Counted from the stretch's first letter, positions 34,084 to 44,249 are shown. The stretch is 64,000 bases of DNA from Euptelea pleiosperma (GCA_035048495.1 CM068551.1:18230248-18294247); one strand, 5' to 3'. Notes: generated from the sequence alone by a model not told the origin. Numbers and translations are program-made.

Positions 34084-34496
34084 GTAGGTCCACCTAGGGA
34101 TGGGACAAACATCAACATGGTCTATTGTCTCTAATAATGTGCCACATGGCGCACTCATAATGTGCCCCATCATTAGTGTTGATGATGGACATCCGTATTT
34201 GTTGCATTATGTGCCGCTTAGGCTTTAGCCATTAAGATTTTGACACGGATTAATCCTAGTAAAAGTACATCAAATATAAAGGTTAGAAAAAAGTAATCAG
34301 CATGATTATTAGTATGTAGGTCCATCCCTTGGATCGGACAAACATCAATATGGTCTATTGTCTCTAATAATGTGCCACATGGTGCACTTATAATGTGCCT
34401 CATCATTAGTGTTGATGATGGACATCCGTATTTGTTGCATTATGTGCCACATAGGCTTTAGCCATTAAGATTTTGGCATGGATTAATCATAGTAAA
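34084..34496. repeat. Direct repeat, two units of about 180 bp
   Basis: Units at 34,084-34,261 and 34,315-34,496 share GTAGGTCCA, ACAAACATCAA, ATGGTCTATTGTCTCTAATA, GTTGATGATGGACATCCG and GGATTAATC with about one change in ten. Spacing is 231 bases. Confidence 0.75.
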
Positions 34497-34679
34497 ATAA
34501 TTATCATAATAATTTATTTTTTAATTATTTTCTTTAAAGTAGCATCGATAATAGTAAATTGATGGATGACAAAAAAAATAACAATCAATATAACATAAAG
34601 TTCATGAGATGATATTTCTCTTATGTAAATAGATGAAAAATTCAATTCAGTGAGATATCCAAACAGCTAAAGTTACAAT

Positions 34680-34890
34680 TTATTAGGATTTCCAAGTAAT
34701 TTCCACGGTGCAACCAAACACAAGAAATTTCAATTCTTCGAATTCAAATTCTTAGAAATCACAAATCCTGGAATTCTATTTTCAATTCTAAGTCTATATC
34801 CGGTTGCCAAACAGACCCTAACCGTCTATCTCTTGTGGCTGTTACAATATCATCCATGTACACCAACTAGTTTCCAAAAATGGGATCATC
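34680..34890. other. MITE fragment (AATTCnnAGAA type)
   Basis: TTTCAATTCTTCGAATTCAA and GGAATTCTATTTTCAATTC resemble the sequence at 21,620-21,745; a single end ...CGGTTGCCAAACAGACCCTA is visible at 34,800-34,820. Confidence 0.4.
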
Positions 34891-34900
34891 CAAATAGTTT

Positions 34901-35097
34901 TTTTTTTTTTTTTTGCTGTCGAAGGGTATCCCCAAATCTTTTTGGGTGGGACTAATCCCTCCGGTCGTGTGCACTGACCCCACGGAAGTTTCCCTACACA
35001 CAACTGGGTAAGTCAGGAGGCCTGTGATTCTCGATCAAACATACGATCAGGGAGCAAACACCTATTGTGGTTCTACCACTGCGACAACACCCCTGCG
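34901..35097 (-). mobile_element. tRNA-derived SINE with target duplication
   Basis: On minus it begins GGCGCAGGGGTGTTGTCGC with a box A-like CGCAGTGGTAGAA, a box B-like GATCGAGAATC, and ends in a poly(A) tail (plus-strand T run at 34,901-34,914). An 11-bp duplication CCAAATAGTTT flanks it (34,890-34,900 and 35,098-35,108). Confidence 0.82.
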
Positions 35098-35108
35098 CCA
35101 AATAGTTT

Positions 35109-35500
35109 AGTTATTATACCTGAGGTCTAAAGTGATGCACATGACCATCGAATCGATTGATAATCAAAATCGGCCATAGGATAATCCTAACCATCTGTCA
35201 AGGAAAAACGTACTATATATCTGATAGTTAAGATCATCCAATCAGTTGGTCTAAAAGATCCCCTATTTAGGCCCATCTGGTTCAGATTGATTAGAATAGT
35301 TAATTACCATATTTGCTTTAGAAAGAAAGAAAGAGAAGGTTGGTGGGCCACTGAGTCTCGCCTCAATAAATAGTAAATCGTCTTACACAGGATAGATATC
35401 AACTCAAAAAGTGGCAAAGTAGTAATAAATTACAAAGATTACAGAGTTTTTTTGTTTCCTTGTTTTGATAAGACGCAGTCTATGAAATCCAAGCAATAGA
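35109..35500. other. No gene seen
   Basis: Unique-looking AT-rich sequence without recognisable motifs; may include the 3' flank of the minus-strand open frame that follows. Confidence 0.4.
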
Positions 35501-35516
35501 CAAACAAACATGCACT

Positions 35517-35930
35517 CTACTTGTGGGTGAAGTATGAATCGAATTGAAATTTCCGGCGAGTTGGGTCCGAGTGTGTGCTTGACAAGTCGCTAGCGTTGGG
35601 AGCTTCAGGCTTCCAACTCCATGGCGAAAGAAAAGAGTTATTGACTTGCAAGCACGACGTCAGTCTTGTGTAGTCCACATTCGGCTGGCTAACTAGCTGT
35701 GGCTGATATCCGAGTAAGGCGGCCTTCTTGATTGCGGAGGAAGGGACGGTGACCTTGACTCCCCCGGTGTAGGATAGAGAAGAGTTGCTAATCTGGTCCA
35801 CACACGATCGGCTGGCTCACTAGTGGTGGCTGATATCCGAGTAAGGCCGCCTTCTTGACTGCAGAGGAAGGGATGGTAACCCAGATTACCCCGGTGTATA
35901 GATGATAGTCTCGGCAGTGAAAACAAAAGA
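35517..35930 (-). pseudogene. Unidentified coding-like segment with internal duplication
   Basis: Two related minus-strand stretches each read V-T-(I/V)-P-S-S-A-(V/I)-K-K-A-A-L-L-G-Y-Q-P-x-L-V-S-Q-P. The first (35,810-35,905) ends in a stop after VCGPD. The second (35,517-35,801) is open for 94 codons to a TAA: after LVSQP it continues NVDYTRLTSCLQV and ends FQFDSYFTHK. The nucleotide copies are about 90% alike. GC content is above the surroundings, which fits an old coding sequence. I do not recognise the family. Confidence 0.4.
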
Positions 35931-36840
35931 AGTAGTGCATGCTGTAGTTTTCGTTCATGGCGAGTGTGATAAAGTTGTTGGGAACGGTAATACTTGGAGA
36001 GTTAGAGAGGGTTTTTGATCTGTTTGAAGTTCGTGTTTTAGTAAGAGTAGAAACCTTCTGTTAGAGTTTTAGTAGGACTAGAAACCTTCTTTTTCCGAGT
36101 TCAACTTTGCTAATCGCCACCGGTTTGCAAAGCGGCTGATGATCTTTGAATGTAACAATGGTAGAAGTAGTGTGTCCCACTTAGGTCCAATATAGTGTCC
36201 TGAAAACCCAGAATCCACTCTATGGAACATGGATTTGTCTCCCGCTATTCTTAGTGCGACGGCTTGCATCCCTTGCTCTCCTGGCACTGCAACTGCCATA
36301 TTCTGCAACCACACCATTAACATATATAACAATTACAATCCACAGAAACCTACAAATTATATTCCGTTTATACAGTTGTTGATGTTCTTATTGCTTAGCT
36401 AGTTCTGAGTTATTTGTTACCTCAATAGTGATTCCTGTCGCACAGAAGTAATCAGATTCCACGGTAGCTATATACACAATCCCAATTTTATGGGAAGCTT
36501 TATTATGCCGAGAAATCACCATCTTGGAGTCTTGATTTCCAAAAAACCATGGAGATCATACCTGTAATGATTCACAGAAAACACCATTTTCTCATCAAAT
36601 TTAACCCTAAAAGTAAGTGTTCTACCAACAAAATGTTCTTAAAACAAAAGAGAAAAAACAATTCAGAAAAAATATGCGACGTTTAATCCCACCTGATCCA
36701 TCCTTGGCTACTACAATAACTCTATGATTCCCCGTATCGTCCAAGTGTAATCCGACACACTCATATCATCACTCTTACTGAAATCTGATCCAACAGAAAA
36801 GATTTTAGCAAAAATAAAAATAAATTAGGCAAAATTAAAC

Positions 36841-36842
<2 letters not shown>

Positions 36843-36880
<38 letters not shown>
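36843..36880. repeat. (GA)n microsatellite
   Basis: GA tract at the homologous position in pectinesterase-derived copy 4. Confidence 0.92.
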
Positions 36881-36884
<4 letters not shown>

Positions 36885-37254
36885 AAAGAATATAGAAAAA
36901 CTATGAATTTTCAAATTTTAGTGTAAGAAGTGTAAAGAAGATCACAACCAAGCACACTTACCTGACTTAGTTCCTACTATGATTCGACATTTAGTTTCCT
37001 CCAATATTTCAACAGTAAGGCAGAAAAGAGCTCCTGTCCACCATAGGAACTAAGGACAGAGGGCGAGGTCTCATGCCGACCTTAGGGCACAGTAGAGGCG
37101 GTTCGCGAGTGAGAAGCCGATGGCCGTTAAAACTAAGAGTCACGGGATCAAATCGCGGAATAGGCCCACTGGTGCAATATTGATCGCGGTAAAAAAAAAA
37201 CGAAAGTTTTCTCCTTGACAAGATATCTTTTTGAAAGGAATGGCCTTGTTGCCC

Positions 37255-37330
37255 TCTGATTTTATAGGGAATTTGTAATTTGAGGATTTCTCTCTTGAAA
37301 AGGAAATCACAGATGCATGCATGACATGCA
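37255..37330 (-). promoter_or_regulatory. Promoter-like block of pectinesterase-derived repeat
   Basis: On minus, an ATGCATGCATG cluster (37,313-37,323) with a second CATGCA next to it precedes CCCTATAAAAT (TATA box at 37,261-37,266) by about 47 bases. CATGCA is the RY element bound by B3-type regulators such as FUS3/ABI3. The block is kept in all six copies, which suggests the original gene's promoter was copied along. Whether any copy is transcribed is unknown. Confidence 0.45.
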
Positions 37331-37532
37331 TTAGAGCAGTATATACATGTGGGGTGTGTGATTTGTCATTCAAGATTTGCCCCTCAAGAACACTTTAAAT
37401 GAGAGAGCAATAAGTTAGGTAGGGCAGCATTAAAATGTGATATATTATGAGTACATTAAAAATGAGTCCCTCTGGCCCAGTTCTTGCACATGTTGGTAGG
37501 GCCCACATTGAGATTATGTTGGACAATCCAAC

Positions 37533-37885
37533 CAAGGTTTAAAAGGGGCCGTTATAATGGTATAACGGACTGGGGTGTTACCGTTTTTTCCGTTAGAATG
37601 GAATATAACACACGGGGACAAAAAATGGAAAATAGTTGAAATAACAAAAATAATAGCGCCAAAAATTCAAAATTTTGAATTTTAAAATTTAATAAATTTT
37701 ATAACGGACGTTTTTTAACTAATTTTTTTTTTCAGACAATAACGGTTGTTATTTTCGTTATATCGGAAAATAATAGCCGTTGTTTTCTGAGCGTTAAAAT
37801 GGTACATAACGTAAAGGGGGAGGTTCTAATCTGTTATAATGGCCGTTATTTTCTCTATAACGGCCGTTTTTTAAACCAAACCATG
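37533..37885. mobile_element. hAT-type MITE, ATAACGG family (complete)
   Basis: Starts CAAGGTTTAAAAGG and ends TTTTTTAAACC then CATG; terminal repeat CA(A/T)GGTTTAAA. A perfect 8-bp duplication AATCCAAC flanks it (37,525-37,532 and 37,886-37,893). The interior is a near-continuous run of TATAACGG, CCGTTAT and AACGGCCGTT motifs. The empty version of the host site (ACAATCCAACCATACATTG) is seen at 19,807-19,825 and 41,120-41,140. Confidence 0.9.
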
Positions 37886-37894
37886 AATCCAACC

Positions 37895-39166
37895 ATACAT
37901 TTGAGTTTTCCTTGCCTTGATGATCATCATCAACAAGAGATCATTAAAAATATATTCTTACATCCGATGGTAGGGCCCTAATAGAGATCATGTTGGGCAA
38001 TCTAACCACATTCCGGCACATATCCCTATATTGTCATCACTCCATATCATACATGCAAGCTCAGCATCATCAAGGGTTGGTATACATGCAAGCTGATCAG
38101 CATCATTCATCAAGGGTCAGTAGTCAATCTATTGGGTTAGCTAAAAGCCGCCACATTAATTTTTAAGGTGCCAGCTTGCTAAGTTGGTAAGGTTTTTCCT
38201 ATCAGCGCTCTCTATTCATTTTTCTCAGATGCTTACGTGGCAGATATGGAGGCTGGTTATTAGATTTAATCGGGATCGTTGAATCGAAGAACCAAAGGCA
38301 CCACACGTCTGCACATAATTTTTTCTGTTACCTGAAAATTGAAAGCATTACCTTTTCTGCATTAAGTCTTTAAGACTCTCAACTAGTCGAGGGGCACATG
38401 GCATGCATGTGAACCCTAGCCCAACTCAATCCGAGGTCGGGCCTAGATTTCTCAGCCCAAGCCCAACCCATTAGCCAGGTTGGTCAACTTCTTAGTTTTT
38501 TTTTTATTGGTTAGAGAGGTTAATTTTTTTTATCTTAATTAAAATTGTTTATTAGTCAATATAATGACTTTTATGCGAACCATTACACAATAGTTTCATT
38601 TCCAAATCCTGTTAAATATGACCAAATTAACAAAATATATACACATTTATATTCATCATCTTTATTCGTACAAGAATATTTACAAGTTCAAAATTCTCCA
38701 TATATATATATAGGGTCGGGTTCCAGTGACCAACACCTTGGTGTACCCTCATAGAGGATAAATCAATGGTTGATTTTTGGTCATGAGGATGATCTCCTCA
38801 CCATATAGATCACCCCTACAAAAAATCAGCCCATTCTGAAATTTCTAACCCCGTTAAATGTGTGTAGTACGTCGGGCCGGCCTAAGGTTCTCGACCCGAG
38901 TTCAACCCCTTAGGTTACTGAGGTGTGTGTGTGTGTGAGAGAGAGAGAGAGGCCATTGACCATTAATAAAAAAAAATATATAGGAAAAATGCGACCCCGC
39001 GATTGACCATTAGATTCAAGAGATCCACTGTCCACGAGACCATAACTGCAAAGGGTAAATGTGCTCAACCAAACATATTTTTATCCGGTTATGAAAATGA
39101 TATATTCTATAAGCGATAAAGGATTTCAAGAGAAATATAGAAGTTTGATAAATGACCTAGTATTCC
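37895..39166. other. Repeat fragments; no gene
   Basis: Foldback arm with GATGATCATCATCAAC (37,900-38,000), a CATCAAGGGT short repeat (38,070-38,110), GGGTCGGGTT/AAAATCAGCCCATTC half-element (38,712-38,860), and a GT/GA tract near 38,924-38,952. Confidence 0.5.
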
Positions 39167-39184
39167 CCAACTGTCTATGGTCTT

Positions 39185-39362
39185 TTGATTTTTATTTTTA
39201 TAGGTAACATTTATTATTGACCCCTTAACCCCTAATCCCTACCCTTAGGTAAGAACGGGACGAACCCAGGTCTTTGGGAATAACCCCCCAAAGACTCGGT
39301 CCCAGGTCTATGGTTACAACCCTCCACAGCCATGACCAAAACTCAGCTGTTGGACGCTTCTT
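39185..39362 (-). mobile_element. SINE-like element with long target duplication
   Basis: On minus it starts GAAGCGTCCAACAGCTGAG, contains a box B-like GGGTTCGTCCC and ends in an A-rich tail (plus-strand TTTTTATTTTTA). An 18-bp duplication CCAACTGTCTATGGTCTT (one change) flanks it at 39,167-39,184 and 39,363-39,380. The length of the duplication points to LINE-driven retroposition. Confidence 0.75.
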
Positions 39363-39380
39363 CCAACTATCTATGGTCTT

Positions 39381-40096
39381 AAACTGAGATCTAACGATTA
39401 ATATCCTCCTTGCTCTATCACTAGGTTATACAAGAAAAGGAAAACATATAATTTACGCGTTAGCTAGTTCACTGTTAGTGAAAGGGAAGAAAGCAAACAT
39501 GATCACTCAGCGCGTCAAAAACTGAAGTACGCTCTTCCGCACTCGGACTTTTGGATTTTGTCTCCCTTGTGAGAATATTTGAAGGTTCAATACTTCAAGC
39601 CGTTCCTTATTAGTAAAAAAAAGGGTTATTTGAGTAGTATTTAAAGGAAAATTTGGTAATAAGTTCCAAGCATAGTTAGCAATTTGGAGATTGTCAAAAA
39701 ATGTGGTGCAAAACATGTTATCTATATAACATATTCACAAAAAATAGAAAAAAATAAAAGAAAAATAATAATACAAGAATTAATCAAATGTAAAACTCAT
39801 TGTTAATTGACAAATCGATGCTTGTGTTGTACACAATAGCCTTAAGACAAATTCGTCCCTTTATTGTAGTGCTAAAGGTCTCTGGACGTCTGTCTCCCAG
39901 AATACAACGATTTCAACGTGCGGAAATAGCATTTAATCCACACACCTGTCAAATCGGAATTGTATTCGTATTCTCACAAAAAAAAAAAAAAAACTTATAA
40001 AATCCAAAGAAAATAATTAAAGCATAAAAATTCTCTATTTTGAAAGAGGGGACGGAATAAGATTAATTCGTACTGTTCGTTTATAATTCGCGAATA
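39381..40096. other. No gene seen
   Basis: AT-rich sequence with a poly(A) run near 39,980; no recognisable coding or repeat structure. Confidence 0.4.
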
Positions 40097-40558
40097 ATGA
40101 ATAGAAATGGTGAAAACACTCTGGACTATTTCCATGGAGTTGGTATTATTGTACACGTACACGTAGACTACCAACTCACCAATCTAGATTATTCATTAAG
40201 TGGGTCATACTTAGATAAGTCATTCCTAGTGGACAATCTAGGAAAAAGTCCATACATCGGTGGGCTAGCAGAATCATCTAATCCATTGTGGATGAAAATC
40301 TCAGGATTGGAGGCCGAATCAGTGGGTGCCAATCCGATCCGGATAGGCTCGATCCAACTCGTTCGAGACGATGTGAAACCCTTGCTGCAAAAGTCTTGTC
40401 ATGGACGAAACAACCCCAAGATCGTCAGATTGGTAAGAGCCGATCCCTACCAGTGGGAGGCACGTCCAATGATTCTAGGGGCTTTTTTTGGAAAAACCAG
40501 CAAAATAGGAAACTTTCAGGCCAAAGGGCATTTTGAGAAGATTAGTTTAGATGGGTGA
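40097..40558 (+). other. Open frame of 153 codons, function unknown, doubtful
   Basis: An uninterrupted frame from ATG to TGA that shows no known domain, signal peptide or membrane segment. A second frame overlaps it for 80 codons, so the openness may simply reflect local base composition. It ends 9 bases before a Mutator-like MITE. I would not call it a gene without transcript data. Confidence 0.2.
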
Positions 40559-40567
40559 ATTTGAAAA

Positions 40568-40935
40568 GGGTCAGGCTCCATTGACCGACATAAAATGATG
40601 GAATTCTGTACAGGACACAATATATGACACGTGGCACACTATTGGAGGACCTTGACCGTATGGATGTTTGGCCAATCCTAGGTGGACCTACAAACCAAAA
40701 TTCAGCCTGATTAGTGATATCTAGACATTGGATTGGAGTTATTTTCATGGGTTGATCTAAACTGTGGGAATTCTAGCAGTATTTGAGGTACAAAGATCCA
40801 ATGCCTAGCAATCACTAATCAGCCTGAATTTTGGTTTGTAAGACCACCTGGGGATTGGCCAAACATCCATACGGTCCGAGTCCTCTAAGAGTGTGCCATG
40901 TGGCACATATTTGTTTCCTGTACAGAATCCGACCC
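40568..40935. mobile_element. Mutator-like foldback MITE (AAAATCAGCCTGATT family, complete)
   Basis: Starts GGGTCAGGCTCC and ends GAATCCGACCC. The arms pair over about 130 bases (TTCTGTACAGGA, GGCACACT, GACCGTATGGATGTTTGGCC, AATCAGCCTGATTAGTGA). A perfect 9-bp duplication ATTTGAAAA flanks it (40,559-40,567 and 40,936-40,944). This copy fixes the true ends of the most abundant foldback family in the window. Confidence 0.9.
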
Positions 40936-40944
40936 ATTTGAAAA

Positions 40945-42083
40945 AGGGAAGTTTTATTTGACCCCCAATATTTGTGAAAACACCCCGACGTGTGAAAGCA
41001 CCCCAGTAAGTTAGGGTTTAGGGTGAGATCACCCAGTCCTCCCAGCCCAAAACCCTTTTTCTTCTTTTCTTTCTCTCCCTCTCCCACCACCGTTCCCCCG
41101 TACATGGAGATCACATTGGACAATCCAACCATACATTGAGTTATCCTTGGCATGATGATCATCACCACAAAAAACAGTCCATTTTGACATTGCTAACCAT
41201 ATAAAAATTAACCTAAAATAATGGTTTAATTTGATGGTCTGTATCTTTCAAATTCAAATCAAATTTTCATCCGGTTAAGAATGTCAAAATTGACTTCTTT
41301 TTTTTTTTAAAATGATCTCCACAGGATATTAATGACCGTACAGATGTTTGAAACTTCAATGAGTGGTTCTACGGACCAAAAATCAGCCAGATTGGTGATT
41401 TCTAAACATTGGATTTGAATCCTTTTCTCATGGGTTCATTTTCAACCATGGGATTCAAAAATTATTTTGGGGTATTGAGATCCAACGCTTAGAGAACATC
41501 AATTAGGCTGATTTTCGGTATTCAGATCCACCTAAGTGCGATACCCCATAGTGCAGTTGGATTGTCCAACATGATCTTCATGTCGCCCCCACCACTGGAT
41601 GTAATAATTGGGATGGACTCCCACAAGCAAAACACAACATGGAGATGATCAATGGGATTAGTTTCGTAGATACTCAAATCCTGATCACTGGTATCATCCT
41701 CTCTAAAAATCAGCCTGATTGGTGATCTCTAGCCATTGGATTGCTTTCTTTTTTTATAGGACGGTCCGACGGACAAGAAAATCATAACCGAATGGTCATG
41801 ATCTTCAAACAAAAGGGACCACCAATCGAAGGGTGGATCCCACCCCAATGTTCTTCCTAGAGAGGTAGAAAATAAGATATGGCAATCCTGTCGTTGAAGG
41901 AAATACCAGCTTAAGGATGTCGGTTAGAAATAGAACAAGGTAGAACATTGAAGAGGAGGAAGGAACGTTTTAGGCGTGTATGAGTGGACACATTGAAAAT
42001 TTTCTTGGGAAAATATACCTGATAAGGCTGTTTGATTGCACTCAAGAAAATATGCAATTTTCAATTATGTGAGCAAATAAGGA
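40945..42083. repeat. Foldback arms shared with 19.8-20.5 and 26.0-26.8 kb
   Basis: 41,100-41,290: ATCACATTGGACAATCCAAC arm. 41,335-41,640: foldback with TCAGCCAGATTGGTG and ATTAGGCTGATTTTCGG. 41,690-41,960: GGTGGATCCCACCCCAAT block. 41,970-42,065: fragment of the TAGGGC element. No gene. Confidence 0.6.
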
Positions 42084-42374
42084 TTGTAACAGCCGTTAAA
42101 ACAGTAACGCCCCAAGCCCGTTACATTAAGAACTGTTCTGACACAGAAAATTTTGTAGAAAAAAACGCCGTTACTTTCATTATTTGTTTTTTTTTCAGGT
42201 TTTTCCATTTTAAATTCAAATTTTGAATTTTGAATTTAGTGCCGTTTTTTCTGTTAAATTCTATTTGTTATTTTTTTTTCATTTTTGCCCGTCCGTTACA
42301 ATTTGTTTTAACGGCCGTTTTAATGGTAACGCTCCAGTCTGTTATAGCGTTAATACGGTCTCTTTTAAACCTTG
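42084..42374. mobile_element. hAT-type MITE, mixed AACGG motifs, left end lost
   Basis: GTAACAGCCGTTAAAACAG, AACGGCCGTTTTAATGG and a right end TTTTAAACCTTG. No flanking duplication, as the left part joins the TAGGGC element fragment. Confidence 0.65.
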
Positions 42375-42389
42375 AAGAGACACGAACTA

Positions 42390-43000
42390 TTTCTTGAGCC
42401 ATTGTAAAAGTGGAGCACCTGTGTGGCACGATGTCTGCAGCAATAAGAAGGCAGCTCCAAACAATGGATCGTATTAGCGGCTACACCTTGCGGAGCTCTC
42501 ATACCATAAGAAGGGAATTAGTTTTCTTTGAATATTCACAATCGGTTACAGAGATTTATACAGTTTCTGTAGCTATAAGATCCGTGATTTTCAATAAAAT
42601 TAAAGAGAAAATCAAGGAAAACGAATTCAAAATTCAAAATACAATCTGGTTATTGGACTGGGTCGTGATGTAACAAGGTATACCTGAGATCTTTTCATTT
42701 GCGGAAGTGGCATTTTTGGTAGTCGCTACTGCCATCTGGCCCCACTGACCGTATGGATGTTTAGCCCACCCCTTAATAGACATTCATACAAAAAATCAGC
42801 TTGTTTAATGATTTTTAGCCGTTGGTTTTAGTACTCAAAAAATGGTTGCATTCAACGGCTATAAGAACTACTTAAAAAGTGCTAAAAAGTATTAAAATCT
42901 AATGGTTATAGATTACCAATCAAAGTGATTTTTGGTCTGTATATCCAACAAGGGATTGGATAAACATCCGTGCGGTCAGTGGGCCCAGATGGCAGCGGTG
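42390..43000. repeat. Foldback repeats; no gene
   Basis: 42,700-43,040 is a foldback: TTTGCGGAAGTGGCATTTTT, GACCGTATGGATGTTTAGCC and AAAATCAGCTTG pair with GTGATTTTTGG, GGATAAACATCCGTGCGGTC and AAATGCCGCTTCCACAAAT. The piece 42,390-42,690 shares GAGATTTATACAGTTT and AATACAATCTGGTTATTGGA with 5,360-5,465. Confidence 0.6.
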
Positions 43001-43179
43001 ACTACTAAAAATGCCGCTTCCACAAATGAACAGTTTCAGGCATACCTTGTTACATCTTTTTCCTATTGGAATTAGTAACCGAACAGGTGTAAGGATCGTG
43101 TGCGGACTGTGATCTTTGACCAAATCTTCTGCACACTCTAGGAAAAGATGTGTGTATTTTATTCTTCAACAGTAAGGTT

Positions 43180-43500
43180 GGAAGGGATGGATTGAGTGTA
43201 TCTCAATGCTTCCTTCAAATCCTATCACCAAACCCAGAACCCCGTCGTTGTGCTGACTGCTGAAGCCTACCTTGCCCGAGTTGCTGATCGCCCCAATTTC
43301 AGTCTTGCTATTCTTCGCCTCATTCGTTGAGCTCTATGTGGATGATTAGATCCACGAAGCCACTGTTGTTAACTTCAAGAACCATCTCCGGTTCCGGTGG
43401 GCTCGTCTAAATCCAATAGACAGCAAGAACATAACTCATTATTTTCTTCTTATTTTTCGACCAGAAAATTTTAATACTTTCTCCTCCGTTGTTATTGGTC
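43180..43500 (+). pseudogene. Exportin-2 (CAS/XPO2)-like exon fragment, copy 4
   Basis: Across two frames: SQCFLQILSPNPEPRR, then after a one-base shift AEAYLARVADRPNFSLAILR and LI, then a stop, then AATVV/TVVNFKNHLRFRWARL-like sequence. This is the clearest of the four copies and gives the basis for the exportin-2 assignment (N-terminal region of the importin-alpha export receptor). Downstream sequence to 43,570 is shared with the other copies. Confidence 0.68.
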
Positions 43501-43636
43501 CTCCTGTAAAATGTATTAAATGTTAGCGAGGACAAAAATCAGGTCCCACTATCAGGAAAAACATTAGGAAAATTGGAAAGTAGTGGCTATAGGAATGAAA
43601 GCAAGCAATGCAATCAGGTTGATTTTTGGTTTATAT

Positions 43637-44018
43637 CATGGTTTAAAGGAGGCCGTTTTAACGGTTTACCGGACTGGGGGCGTTAACGTTAAAACGGATT
43701 GAACCGGTCAGGGGCAAAAATAGGAAAAAAAATGGAATTTAACGGCTTTTAACTGAAAAAGTTGGCTGAAATTGAAATTTTGAAATTTGAAAATTAAAAA
43801 AAAAAAAAAAATTAAAGGATTTAACTGCCGTTTTTTCTTTCACAAAAAAATTCAGAATTTAACAGCTGTTAAGATTTTGACCGTCGTTTAAACGATTTTA
43901 ACGGCCTTTAAAACTAAAAAAATGGCCGTTAAATTGAAAGCGTCAAAACATGTTTAAACGGTTTTAACGAAAACGGGCTTGGGGTGTTACCATTTAAACG
44001 GCCATTTTTAAAACCATG
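43637..44018. mobile_element. hAT-type MITE, TTTAACGG variant
   Basis: Starts CATGGTTTAAAGGAGGCC and ends TTTTTAAAACCATG, a 10-base terminal repeat. Flanks GTTTATAT (43,629-43,636) and ATTTATAT (44,019-44,026) are an 8-bp duplication with one change. Interior TTTAACGG, CCGTTTAAAC and AACGGCC motifs. Confidence 0.88.
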
Positions 44019-44249
44019 ATTTATATATCCAACAAGGGGAGGGCTAAACATCTATATGGTTAGTGGGCTGGGGCCTTCTCTCACCTGGGGCCTAAGGCGA
44101 CCACCTTAGTGGCCTTATGTACAGAGGCAACAAGAACATATAAATTAGTAAATTAATCGAAGTTGTGATATGCACGTGATTTGTCACGATGAGAGTGATT
44201 TTAAGGAATAGAAAAACCAGGAATTTTCAAATTTGAGTGTAAGAAGACT

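Larger units (their letters stand above)
36110..37385 (-). pseudogene. Pectinesterase pseudogene, copy 4 (best preserved exons)
   Basis: On minus, one exon (about 36,415-36,590) reads ISRHNKASHKIGIVYIATV, ESDYFCATGIT, then a GTAACA donor. After a short intron the next (36,135-36,330) reads MAVAVPGEQGMQAVALRIAG and DKSMFHRV, then shifts frame. These are the P-G-x-x-G-x-Q-A-V-A-L-R and Y-F segments of plant pectinesterases. Homology stops just before the catalytic S-I-D-F-I-F-G loop. Upstream is an intron with a GA tract (36,843-36,880), a donor-like CAG|GTAAGT near 36,960, and the promoter-like block at 37,255-37,330. The motif YFCATGIT with PGEQGMQAVALRI is closest, from memory, to the QRT1/PME68 type. 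Confidence 0.75.

Noticed and set aside
38160..38260. tRNA gene suggested by AGCTTGCTAAGTTGGTAAGG
   Set aside because: No cloverleaf could be drawn and no box B follows at the right distance; at most a SINE fragment.
40097..40558. 153-codon open frame that might be a novel gene
   Set aside because: No domain, two overlapping frames open at once, no repeat of the frame elsewhere; kept only as a doubtful entry.
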